Source: CAVUPF01 sp963743285
GTDB taxonomy: Bacteria > Actinomycetota > Thermoleophilia > Solirubrobacterales > 70-9
Assembly (NCBI GenBank): GCA_963743285.1
Contig: CAVUPF010000004.1
Location: forward strand, 62,001-126,000
Reading direction: 5' to 3'
Length of the DNA stretch: 64,000 bases
The position numbers and the translations under genes are program-made. Positions 1 to 7,831 of the stretch are shown here, in pieces. Under the pieces are notes generated by a model. That model did not search any database. It saw only the letters and a program-made list of their open reading frames with translations, and was not told the origin of the DNA. Each line of letters starts with the position of its first letter. Positions within the stretch are counted from its first letter, which is position 1.

Positions 1-10
1 GGGTCGCTGC

Positions 11-1042
11 GTGGCTGATCCGCACGTACAGCCCCTCGACGGTCGGCCCGCCGCCCGCATCCTGGTCGCCGGCGCCTCCGGCTTCACCGGCGCCCTGGCC
101 GCCCAGATCGTCTGGCGCCACCCGCGTCTGGAGCTGGTCGCGGTTACCTCGCGCAGCGACGTCGGCACCCGGCTCGACCGTCTCTACCCGCGCTACCGGG
201 TGCCGCTGGAGCTGACCGAGCTGGACCTCGAGGAGCTCGACAGCGTCGATGCGGCGATCGTCGCCTACCCTCACGGCGCCTCGGCGCCGACCGTCGCAGC
301 TCTGCGCGGACTCGGGGCGCTGGTCGTCGACCTCTCTGCCGACTTCCGGCTCCGCGACCTCGCCACCTATCAGCGCTGGTACGGGGAGCACGGGGCGCCG
401 GAGCTGCTGGACGGCGCCGTCTACGGGCTGACCGAGCTCTACCGCGAGGAGCTGCGCGAGGCAGAGCTGGTGGCGACCCCCGGCTGCTACCCGACCGCGA
501 GCGTCCTCGCCCTGGCGCCGCTGGCCGAGCGGGGGCTTCTCGCCGACGTCGTGATCGACGCAAAGCAGGGCGTTTCCGGTGCCGGCCGCGGCGGGGGCGA
601 TGAGATGCACTACGTCTCGATGGACGAGAACGCCTTCGCCTACAAGACCGAGGGACACCGACATCGTCCCGAGATCGAGCAGGAGCTGGCGGCGCTGGGC
701 AGTCCCGCGCCGGTCACCTTCGTCCCGCACCTGCTGCCGCTCGACCAGGGCGAGCTGACCAGCTGCTACGCACAAACGACAGAGCCGATCTCCAAGGCCG
801 ATGTCCAGGCGCTCTACCGTGAGCGCTACGCGGGGGAGCCCTTCGTGCAGGTCGTCGACGCACCGCCCGGGCTGCGCGAGGTCCGCGACACCAACGAGTG
901 CCGGGTCTACGTGACGGTTGAGGAGCGTGGCCGGGTGCTGGCCTTCTCGGCGCTCGACAACCTCTGGAAGGGCGCCTCCGGTCAGGGAGTCCAGAACCTC
1001 AACCTGATGCTGGGCCTCGACGAGACGGAAGGGCTGACGTGA
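11..1042 (+). CDS. argC: N-acetyl-gamma-glutamyl-phosphate reductase
   Basis: NADPH-dependent reduction of N-acetylglutamyl phosphate to the semialdehyde, third step of the acetylated arginine pathway, cytosolic. The 343-residue product has the nucleotide-binding GASGFTG (residues 21-27) and the active-site cysteine in ATPGCYPTA (Cys159), at normal family length. The GTG at 11 is the first start visible, but only ten bases precede it, so an upstream start or promoter outside the window cannot be excluded. The last codons overlap the argJ start (GTGA at 1039-1042), so the two are translationally coupled. It heads the visible argCJBD operon. Confidence 0.95.
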   Translation: MADPHVQPLDGRPAARILVAGASGFTGALAAQIVWRHPRLELVAVTSRSDVGTRLDRLYPRYRVPLELTELDLEELDSVDAAIVAYPHGASAPTVAALRGLGALVVDLSADFRLRDLATYQRWYGEHGAPELLDGAVYGLTELYREELREAELVATPGCYPTASVLALAPLAERGLLADVVIDAKQGVSGAGRGGGDEMHYVSMDENAFAYKTEGHRHRPEIEQELAALGSPAPVTFVPHLLPLDQGELTSCYAQTTEPISKADVQALYRERYAGEPFVQVVDAPPGLREVRDTNECRVYVTVEERGRVLAFSALDNLWKGASGQGVQNLNLMLGLDETEGLT

Positions 1043-2199
1043 GCGAGGGCTTCTTCCGCTCGCGCTGGGTAGAGCCTCCGCCGGGGACCGAGGAGCTCGA
1101 TGCCGCGAGGCTGGCTCCCGGCTTCGCGGCCGGAGCCGTGGCGTGTGGCCTGAAGCCGAGCGGCAACACCGACGCGGCCGTCGTCGTCGCGCGGTCGGAG
1201 CACTGCGACTCGGCGCTGCTGCTGACCCGCAATGCCGCGGCCGCGGCGCCGGTACGGCTCTGCCGGGCAAGCCTCGACCTCGACCACATCCGCGCCGCGG
1301 CGGTGAAGGCGGGCAACGCAAACGCGGCGACCGGTGCGCAGGGGATGCGCGACGCCGTCGACATCCAGGCGGCGGCCGCCAAGGCGCTCGGACTCGATCC
1401 TTCGCTGGTCGCGATCGCAGCGACTGGGAAAATCGGCGAGGCGCTACCGATGGACAAGGTGCTTGACGGCGTGCGGCGCGCGGCCGCGGCTGTGCGGCCC
1501 GACGGTGGCGAGGAGTTCGCGGCAGCGATCATGACCACCGATGCTTTCCCGAAGCGCTGCACGGTGCGCTGCGGCGGTGTGACTCTGTCCGCTCAGGCGA
1601 AGGGCGCGGGGATGATCCAGCCCGGCTTCGCGACGATGCTCTGCTTCGTGCAGACCGACGCGCTGGTCGAAGACCCGCTCGCCGCCCTGCGCCCCGCGGT
1701 CGACTGCTCTTTCGAGCGGATCACCGTCGACGGCCAGATGAGCACCAACGACACGGTCTTGCTCCAGGCGAGCGGCGAGTCCGGCCAGCCGCTTCCCGAG
1801 GGCCTCCTTGACGCGGTGCTGCTACAGCTGGCGCTGGAGATCGCCGCCGACGGCGAGGGCGCGACGCGCGTCTGCCGTGCTGAAGTGCGGGAGGCTGCAA
1901 GCCCGGAGGAGGCCGAGAAGGCGGCACGCGCGATCGCCAACTCGCCGCTGGTCAAGACGGCGCTGTTCGGGCGCGACCCCAACGGCTGGGGCCGGGTCGC
2001 CCAGGCAGCGGGCATGGCTCTCGCCGACGAGGAACTTCCCGAGCTGGGGCTCGGCCACATCGACGTCGGCGAGTTCGCCGAGGAGTCCAGGGAGGCCGAG
2101 CTGTCCCTGCGCCTCGATCGCGGCGAGCACAGCGTCCACCTCTGGTTCTCGGACCTCGGTTACGAGTACGTGCGGATCAACGCGGAGTACACGACATGA
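1039..2199 (+). CDS. argJ: bifunctional glutamate N-acetyltransferase / amino-acid acetyltransferase
   Basis: ArgJ transfers acetyl from N-acetylornithine to glutamate (cyclic pathway) and in some organisms also uses acetyl-CoA. The 386-residue precursor contains the autoproteolysis motif KGAGMIQPGFATML. Thr199 would become the N-terminal nucleophile of the beta chain after cleavage between Ala198 and Thr199. The GTG start overlaps the argC stop by four bases. Whether this enzyme is mono- or bifunctional cannot be read from the sequence; no argA or argE is visible here. Confidence 0.94.
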   Translation: MSEGFFRSRWVEPPPGTEELDAARLAPGFAAGAVACGLKPSGNTDAAVVVARSEHCDSALLLTRNAAAAAPVRLCRASLDLDHIRAAAVKAGNANAATGAQGMRDAVDIQAAAAKALGLDPSLVAIAATGKIGEALPMDKVLDGVRRAAAAVRPDGGEEFAAAIMTTDAFPKRCTVRCGGVTLSAQAKGAGMIQPGFATMLCFVQTDALVEDPLAALRPAVDCSFERITVDGQMSTNDTVLLQASGESGQPLPEGLLDAVLLQLALEIAADGEGATRVCRAEVREAASPEEAEKAARAIANSPLVKTALFGRDPNGWGRVAQAAGMALADEELPELGLGHIDVGEFAEESREAELSLRLDRGEHSVHLWFSDLGYEYVRINAEYTT

Positions 2200-2209
2200 A
2201 AGGCTGCCC

Positions 2210-3049
2210 GTGAGCACCAACGTCGACACCCTTCTCGAGGCGCTCCCTTACATCAGGGAGTTTCACGGTCGAACCGTCGTGATCAAGTACGGCGGCGCCG
2301 CGATGCGCGAGGAGGAGTTGCGTGAGGCCTTCGCCACCGATGTCGTCCTGCTCAAGTACGTCGGCCTCAGCCCGGTCGTCGTCCACGGCGGCGGCCCGGA
2401 GATCACCAGGCACATGGAGCGGCTGGGGATGGAGGTGCGCTTCCACGAGGGAATGCGGGTCTCCGACGCCGAGACGGTCGAGGTGGCGAAGATGGTCCTG
2501 CTCGGCAAGCTCAACTCCGACATCGTGCAACGGCTCAACCGCCACGGGCAGCCCGCGGTCGGCCTCTCCGGCGAGGACGGCTCGCTGTTCGAGGTGACGC
2601 CGGCGCCGAATGCCGAGCAGGTCGGCTTCGTCGGCCGGGTCGAGCGGGTCGACGTCGACGTCCTCAACCACATCGCCGCCGACTACATCCCGGTGATCGC
2701 CTCCTCGGCCTCTGACCGCGACGGTCAGTCCTACAACGTCAACGCCGACGAGGCGGCGGGCAAGGTAGCCGCCGCGCTCGGCGCCTACAAGGCGGTATTC
2801 CTCACCGACGTCGAGGGCTGGCTGGCCGATGCCGCCGAGCAGGGCTCGCTGATCTCCCGCGCCAGCGTGGACGAGGTCGAGCAGCGGCTGCCCGAAATCG
2901 AGGGCGGCATGCGGCCGAAGCTGCAGGCCTGCGTCGACGCGATCCAGGGCGGCGCCCAGTCCGCCCACATCATCGACGGTCGCACGCCGCACAGTCTGCT
3001 GCTGGAGCTGTTCACCGACGCCGGCATCGGCACGATGGTGACCCCATGA
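2210..3049 (+). CDS. argB: acetylglutamate kinase
   Basis: Phosphorylates N-acetylglutamate. The amino-acid-kinase fold is shown by VVIKYGGAAM near the N terminus (Lys26), the VVHGGGPEI substrate loop, and LTDVEGW followed by a C-terminal IIDGRTPHSLLLELFTDAGIGT stretch (shortened here). The GTG at 2210 gives 279 residues, normal for the family. The frame stays open far upstream inside argJ, but those codons translate to argJ out of frame, so the upstream extension is rejected. It starts 10 nt after argJ. Confidence 0.94.
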   Translation: MSTNVDTLLEALPYIREFHGRTVVIKYGGAAMREEELREAFATDVVLLKYVGLSPVVVHGGGPEITRHMERLGMEVRFHEGMRVSDAETVEVAKMVLLGKLNSDIVQRLNRHGQPAVGLSGEDGSLFEVTPAPNAEQVGFVGRVERVDVDVLNHIAADYIPVIASSASDRDGQSYNVNADEAAGKVAAALGAYKAVFLTDVEGWLADAAEQGSLISRASVDEVEQRLPEIEGGMRPKLQACVDAIQGGAQSAHIIDGRTPHSLLLELFTDAGIGTMVTP

Positions 3050-3113
3050 GCAGGGCGCTCGCAGGCACGCATCGCCGCTCCCCTGGGGGCCTCGTGAAGT
3101 GCGAGATGACGCG

Positions 3114-4304
3114 ATGAGCATCGCCGAGGTCCGGGCGCTTGAGGACCGCTTCCTGATGCGGACCTACCGGCGCTCGCCGGTCGAGTTCGTGCGCGGCGAG
3201 GGGGCCCTGCTCTGGGATTCCGAGGGCAGGGAGTACCTCGACTTCATGACCGGGATCTCAGTCTGCTCGGCGGGCCACTGCCACCCCGCCGTGGTCGAGG
3301 CGGTACGTGAGCAGACCGGACGGCTGATGCACGTCTCCAACCTCTTCTACACCGAGCCGATGGCTCGCCTGGCCGAGCGCCTGGCCGAGTCGAGCCTGGG
3401 CGGCCGCGTTTTCTTCGCCAACTCCGGCACGGAGGCGAACGAGTGCGCAATCAAGATCGCCCGCAAACACGCCCACCGTCGCGGCATCACCGAGCCGGAG
3501 ATCGTCAGCTTCGAGGGCGACTTCCACGGGCGCACCTACGGGGCGCTGGCGGCGACGCCCGGCCTGGCCCGCAACGAGGCGCTCGGCCCGATGCTGCCCG
3601 GCTTTCGCTCGGTGCCGCTGAATGACGCCGCGGCGCTGCGCGAGGCGGTGGGGGAGAGGACTGCGGCGGTGATGATCGAGCCGATTCAGGGTGAGGCCGG
3701 GGTCTATCCGGTCAGCGAGGCGGCGCTGCTCAGCGCCCGTAGGTCCTGCGAGGAGACGGGGGCGCTGCTGATCCTCGACGAGATCCAGACCGGGATGGGG
3801 AGGACCGGCTCGCTTTGGGCCTACCAGCAGACCCCGATCCGCCCTGACCTGCTGACCACCGCGAAGGCGCTCGGCGGTGGCATGCCGATCGGCGCCTGCG
3901 TGACCGGACCCGAGGCGGGCGAGGTGCTGGAGCCCGGCGATCATGGCTCGACCTTCGCCGGCGGCCCGGTCGTCGCGGCGGCGGCCCTCGCGGTCCTCGA
4001 CATCCTCGACGATCCGGCCCTGCTGCGCCGGGTGCGGGAGCTCGGCAAGGCCCTCAGCGAGGGCCTCCTCGACCTCGACGGGGTGCGCGAGGTGCGGGGC
4101 CGAGGCCTGATGGTAGGCGTTGGCCTCAAGGACGGAGTGGACGCCGAGGAGGTAGGCGCCGACCTCCTGCAGCGGGGCCTTGTCGTCAACGTGCCGGCCG
4201 CCGACAGCCTGCGGCTGCTGCCGCCGCTGACTCTGGAGACATCCCAGATCACCACCGCAGTCGCCCTGATCGGCGAATCGCTCTTAAGCTGTGCGGCATC
4301 GTGA
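3114..4304 (+). CDS. argD: acetylornithine aminotransferase
   Basis: Class III PLP-dependent aminotransferase that makes N-acetylornithine from the semialdehyde. Seen in the sequence: ANSGTEANECAIKIARK (cofactor phosphate region), LILDEIQTGMGRTG with the PLP Asp, and the Schiff-base lysine in TTAKALGGGMPIGA (Lys251 from the chosen start). The ATG at 3114 gives 396 residues; an in-frame GTG at 3099 would add five. The last bases overlap the next ORF (GTGA at 4301-4304). About 64 nt separate it from argB. Confidence 0.93.
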   Translation: MSIAEVRALEDRFLMRTYRRSPVEFVRGEGALLWDSEGREYLDFMTGISVCSAGHCHPAVVEAVREQTGRLMHVSNLFYTEPMARLAERLAESSLGGRVFFANSGTEANECAIKIARKHAHRRGITEPEIVSFEGDFHGRTYGALAATPGLARNEALGPMLPGFRSVPLNDAAALREAVGERTAAVMIEPIQGEAGVYPVSEAALLSARRSCEETGALLILDEIQTGMGRTGSLWAYQQTPIRPDLLTTAKALGGGMPIGACVTGPEAGEVLEPGDHGSTFAGGPVVAAAALAVLDILDDPALLRRVRELGKALSEGLLDLDGVREVRGRGLMVGVGLKDGVDAEEVGADLLQRGLVVNVPAADSLRLLPPLTLETSQITTAVALIGESLLSCAAS

Positions 4305-4756
4305 AACCCAAAGAGCTTCCAACTTCGCCCCGACCGCTCGCGACCAGCACGGCCGAGCGGATCGCGGTGATCGTCGAGGCAGCCGAGCGGGCCGCCGCGA
4401 GCGTCATCGACGACGCCGAGGAGCAGGCGCGCCGCTACCTCGAGGAGGCGCGGGGGGAGGCCGACAGGATCGTCGCCGAGCGCCTGCGCGCGGTGGCCGA
4501 CGAGCTCGACCCTCCGGCGCTCGCCGGGGAGCGCCCGTCGTCGTACCTGAGACCGGTCGAGTCCCCGCCGCGCGGGGAGGAGGTCGAGACGGCGCGCCGG
4601 ACCTCCCGCGGCGGCTCCGCCGGCGCCCGCCTGCTGGCCACTCAGATGGCGGTTTCGGGCAGCAGCCGGGAGGAGATCGAGGCGCGGTTGCGAAGTGGGT
4701 TCGAGATCGAGGACACGGGTGGGATCCTCGACGCGATACTCGGACCGGAGGGGTAA
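4301..4756 (+). CDS. hypothetical coiled-coil protein in arg operon
   Basis: A 151-residue protein starting with GTG inside the argD stop. Residues 20-70 are rich in Ala, Glu and Arg with heptad character (AEEQARRYLEEARGEADRI), resembling the coiled-coil of DivIVA-like or ATP-synthase-b-like proteins. The rest is charged and low-complexity. No signal peptide or membrane segment is seen. Function is unknown. Its start overlap with argD and abutment to the next ORF indicate co-transcription with the arginine genes. Confidence 0.6.
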   Translation: MKPKELPTSPRPLATSTAERIAVIVEAAERAAASVIDDAEEQARRYLEEARGEADRIVAERLRAVADELDPPALAGERPSSYLRPVESPPRGEEVETARRTSRGGSAGARLLATQMAVSGSSREEIEARLRSGFEIEDTGGILDAILGPEG

Positions 4757-5131
4757 GTGCACGAGGACCCGACTCGGATGATGGAACCGGAAGGACGAGG
4801 GCCCGATGGCGGGCGCCAGCACGGGAACATCCACCTGCTGATCGCCGGCCTGATCGCGGTGATCATCGGCCTTGTCGTCGCGGTCGTCGTGATCGCCGAC
4901 AACAACAACAACAGCAGCAGCAACAGCTCCCCTTCGACCGCCACGACGGTGTCCTCGCTCACCTCCCCGACGACCACGGCGCGCTCGACGCCGACCGGCA
5001 CGACCACCGGCTCGACGACGAACACGACCTCGCCGACCACGACCGGCACTACGACCTCCACCACGACGAGTCCGACGACGCCAACGAACACCTCGCGCGG
5101 CAACGGAAGCGGCGGCGTCTCCCCGCCATAG
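4757..5131 (+). CDS. single-pass membrane protein with Ser/Thr-rich tail
   Basis: A 124-residue protein from GTG 4757, immediately after the previous stop. A short hydrophilic N terminus is followed by one hydrophobic helix (LLIAGLIAVIIGLVVAVVVI, about residues 27-46). The tail is almost entirely Asn, Ser, Thr and Pro, typical of an extracellular, possibly glycosylated linker. No enzymatic domain is recognisable. It lies between argD and argG on the same strand, so it is probably in the same transcript, with no obvious link to arginine synthesis. Confidence 0.55.
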   Translation: MHEDPTRMMEPEGRGPDGGRQHGNIHLLIAGLIAVIIGLVVAVVVIADNNNNSSSNSSPSTATTVSSLTSPTTTARSTPTGTTTGSTTNTTSPTTTGTTTSTTTSPTTPTNTSRGNGSGGVSPP

Positions 5132-5190
5132 GACGATCGGCGCCCGGCTCCCTGCGGGGGCCTCGCCGCTCGTGCCAGACTTCGCGCCCC

Positions 5191-6468
5191 GTGAGCGCCG
5201 AGTCGAACCCACAGACGACATCTCGTACCGCCGGGTATGAGGCCGATCCTGCCGAGGTAAATCGGGTACTGCTGCTCTACTCCGGCGGCCTCGACACCAG
5301 CGTCATATTGAAGTGGATCCAGGACTCCTATGAGGCGGAGGTCGTCTGCCTGACGGTCAACCTCGGCCAGCCGGGCGAGGATTACGGGGTGATCGAGGAC
5401 AAGGCGATGCGGCTCGGCGCGATCGAGTGTCACGTGGTCGACGCCCGCCAACGGTTCGCGGAGGATTTCCTCGTCCCCGCGATCAAGGCGAACGCGCTCT
5501 ACGGCGGCGGCTACCCGCTCTTCACTGCGCTGGGGCGGCCGCTGATCGCCCAGCTCGCGGTCGAATGGGCGCGCCGTTGCGGCTGTGACACGATCGCCCA
5601 CGGCTGCACCGGCAAGGGCAACGACCAGGTCCGGATCGAGGCGACGGTGGCAACTCTGGCACCAGAGCTGAAGACGATCGCTCCGGTGCGCTCCTGGCAG
5701 ATGGGCCGCGAGGAGGAGGTCGCCTACGCCCGCGAGCATGGGATTCCGGTCAAGGGTGGTACCGAGGTCGCCCCCTACTCGATCGACGACAACCTCTGGG
5801 GGCGCTCCTCCGAGGGCCGCTGGATCGAGGACCTCGGCCATGCGCCCGAGGACGACGTCTTCGGGCTCGTCACCCGTCCGGAGGAGGCGCCCGATCAGCC
5901 CGAGCTCGTCACGGTCGGCTTTGAGGCCGGCCTCCCGGTGGCCCTAAACGGCGAGCCGCTCGGGCTGGTCGAGCTGCTCGAACGGGCGACGGAGATCGGC
6001 TGCCGCCATGGGGTTGGCATCGTTGACCACATCGAGGACCGGATCGTCGGCCTCAAGGTGCGCGATATCTACGAGGTCCCGGCGGCGACGATCGTCCTGA
6101 CCGCCCACCGGGAGCTGGAGGGGCTGGTCAGCACCATCCACCAGAACCAGTTCAAGCCGGCGCTCGACCAGAAGTGGGGCTACCTCGTCTACGCGGGACT
6201 CTGGTGGGAGCCGCTGCGCTCCGACCTCGACGCCTACATGGACGCGGTCAATACCCAGGTGACCGGGGAGATCGGGCTGAAGCTCTTCAAGGGGAGCGTG
6301 CGGGTCCTCACGCGTGCCTCGCCCAACGCGGTCTATGACGCGAGCCTCGCCTCCTTCGCCGATTCGGGCGGTCTCTTCTCGCAGGCCGCCTCGCCCGGCT
6401 TCATCGAGCTGTGGTCGTTGCAGTCGCGGATGGCCCACAGGATCAGACAGAGCGGCGAGGAGGGCTGA
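5191..6468 (+). CDS. argG: argininosuccinate synthase
   Basis: ATP-dependent condensation of citrulline and aspartate. The PP-loop motif YSGGLDTSV lies at residues 30-38, followed by IAHGCTGKGNDQVRIE, both diagnostic. Start GTG 5191 gives 425 residues, about 20 longer at the N terminus than many homologues; no closer strong start is evident. The frame is open well upstream, but only as a shadow of the two preceding ORFs. argF, argR and argH are not in the window. Confidence 0.93.
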   Translation: MSAESNPQTTSRTAGYEADPAEVNRVLLLYSGGLDTSVILKWIQDSYEAEVVCLTVNLGQPGEDYGVIEDKAMRLGAIECHVVDARQRFAEDFLVPAIKANALYGGGYPLFTALGRPLIAQLAVEWARRCGCDTIAHGCTGKGNDQVRIEATVATLAPELKTIAPVRSWQMGREEEVAYAREHGIPVKGGTEVAPYSIDDNLWGRSSEGRWIEDLGHAPEDDVFGLVTRPEEAPDQPELVTVGFEAGLPVALNGEPLGLVELLERATEIGCRHGVGIVDHIEDRIVGLKVRDIYEVPAATIVLTAHRELEGLVSTIHQNQFKPALDQKWGYLVYAGLWWEPLRSDLDAYMDAVNTQVTGEIGLKLFKGSVRVLTRASPNAVYDASLASFADSGGLFSQAASPGFIELWSLQSRMAHRIRQSGEEG

Positions 6469-6620
6469 TGATCGACACGCTCGGAAGGGCCGCAATCCGC
6501 ATCGCGTGGGCTTACATCCGCCATCGCTACCGTCGCGAGATCCGCATCGGCGCCGCTACCGCCGCGGTCGTGCTCGGCGCCGGCGTCTACCTGGCGAGCC
6601 GCAACGTGCGCGAGGGCTGA
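6468..6620 (+). CDS. small membrane protein
   Basis: A 50-residue ORF whose ATG overlaps the argG stop (TGATG at 6466-6470). It has a basic, aromatic N-terminal half (IRHRYRREIRIG) and one hydrophobic segment (AATAAVVLGAGVYLAS), so it is a likely single-pass membrane peptide. No family is recognised. The coupling to argG supports translation, but it remains a short hypothetical. Confidence 0.45.
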   Translation: MIDTLGRAAIRIAWAYIRHRYRREIRIGAATAAVVLGAGVYLASRNVREG

Positions 6621-6667
6621 GCCTCGGGCTCGCAAGTTTCCTTGCGGATTATGGACAACTCGTGAGC

Positions 6668-6692
6668 GTTCGCTAACAGAGTTCGCTAGTCT
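6668..6692 (+). promoter_or_regulatory. direct repeat and putative -10 box
   Basis: GTTCGCTA occurs at 6668-6675 and again at 6681-6688, 13 bp apart. TAGTCT (6687-6692) overlaps the second copy and lies 10 nt before the ATG at 6703. The position fits a -10 box of a near-leaderless promoter; the repeat could bind a regulator. Confidence 0.35.
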
Positions 6693-6702
6693 CGCGCGCT
6701 TC

Positions 6703-7734
6703 ATGCCGCCGCGCACTGCGACAGAGGCAAGGTCCTTGCGACAGTTGGCCGCGCTGATGTGCGTCGCCGCCGCCTGCGCGCTGGCGCCCGCCGCGCCCGC
6801 CGCCGCCGCCGGGCTGCAGGCCAAAGTCGACGCGGCGCGCAGCCAGGCCGGCGCGCTGGCCACCGAGCTGCAGGCCCAGCAGGGCCAGCTCGTCGCCGCC
6901 CAGCAGCAGGCGGCCGCCGCCAGCGCCCGTGAGCAGCAGCTGAGCGGCCTGCTGGCGAGCGGCGAGCGGCGGGCAACGGAGCTAGCCGGAGAGGTGAGGC
7001 TCTCCCAGCGGCGGCTCGCGGTAGCGCAGGGCCGTCTGCACCGTGCCCGTCACGATCTCGCGAAGCGCTTGGTCGCGATCTATGAGAGCGGCTCACCGAG
7101 CACCGCAGGTGTGGTGCTCGGCGCCGCCGATTTCAACGAACTCGTCACCCAGACCGAATACCTAGGGGAGATCGAGAGCTCCGACAGCGCCCTCGCCGGA
7201 CGGGTCGCGCAGGTGCGCAACACGGTGCGCGACCAGCTGGCGCTTGTCGCGGCGTTGAAGGCGCGAGTCGACGCCTACGACGCGCGCCTCGCCGTCGCCC
7301 GCTCGCAGATCACCGCCGTGCGCCAGAGTGCTGAGACCTCGGCCTCCCGCCTGCAGTCGGTCGCCGCCTCGCGGGCGAGCGCCCTGGCGAGCCTGAGGTC
7401 GAACATCGGCAACTGGGTCGGCGAGATCGAGGCGGCGAGGGCCGCCGCGGCCGAACAGGCCAGCCCGGCGTCAGCCGAAGCCACCGTCGGGCGCTGGCTC
7501 GGAGGCCCCTACTCGATCCCTTCCTACATCGTGATGTGCGAGTCCGGGGGCAACTACGGTGCCGTCAACCCTTCCAGCGGCGCCGGCGGCGCGTATCAGA
7601 TCCTTCCCTCTACCTGGCGTCTGTATGGCGGCCAGGGCAGTCCGCAGGACGCATCGAAATCCGAACAGGATTCGATCGCGGCCAAGATCTGGGCCGCCTC
7701 AGGCTCCGGCGCCTGGGTCTGCGGCGGCGGCTGA
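6703..7734 (+). CDS. secreted coiled-coil protein with transglycosylase-like C-terminal domain
   Basis: 343 residues. An N-terminal signal peptide (hydrophobic ALMCVAAACALAPAAPAAAA, cleavage near residue 36) is followed by a long Ala/Gln-rich coiled coil (about 37-240) like those of NlpC/P60 and RipA-type cell-wall enzymes. The C-terminal lysozyme/Rpf-like domain has YIVMCESGGNYGAVN, with Glu280 as candidate catalytic acid, and GGAYQILPSTW. It probably acts on peptidoglycan outside the membrane. Two Cys in the C-terminal domain may form a disulfide. The exact enzyme class is inferred from motifs only. Confidence 0.8.
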   Translation: MPPRTATEARSLRQLAALMCVAAACALAPAAPAAAAGLQAKVDAARSQAGALATELQAQQGQLVAAQQQAAAASAREQQLSGLLASGERRATELAGEVRLSQRRLAVAQGRLHRARHDLAKRLVAIYESGSPSTAGVVLGAADFNELVTQTEYLGEIESSDSALAGRVAQVRNTVRDQLALVAALKARVDAYDARLAVARSQITAVRQSAETSASRLQSVAASRASALASLRSNIGNWVGEIEAARAAAAEQASPASAEATVGRWLGGPYSIPSYIVMCESGGNYGAVNPSSGAGGAYQILPSTWRLYGGQGSPQDASKSEQDSIAAKIWAASGSGAWVCGGG

Positions 7735-7831
7735 GCCGCTTCGGGTCGCGGGATACGCACGGAGATAGCGCGAAGGCGCGCTGCAGGCGGTCGGTGCCAT
7801 CTGCCGCGCTTGGCATGATCGAGCGCAGACC

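Noticed and set aside
1808..2209. Long N-terminal extension of the acetylglutamate kinase frame
   Set aside because: It lies wholly inside argJ in another frame and is Arg/Ser-rich shadow sequence; the family N terminus fits GTG 2210.
4901..5100. AAC/AGC-rich tract as a microsatellite or CRISPR-like repeat
   Set aside because: It encodes the Asn/Ser/Thr tail of a membrane protein; no spacers or regular repeat unit.
4291..5190. 300-residue extension of argG
   Set aside because: It overlaps argD's end and two ORFs in another frame; composition is shadow-like and GTG 5191 is adequate.
3941..5841. Long minus-strand frames across the arg operon
   Set aside because: They are antisense to recognised genes, rich in Arg/Gly/Ala and without family motifs; GC-rich DNA commonly gives these.
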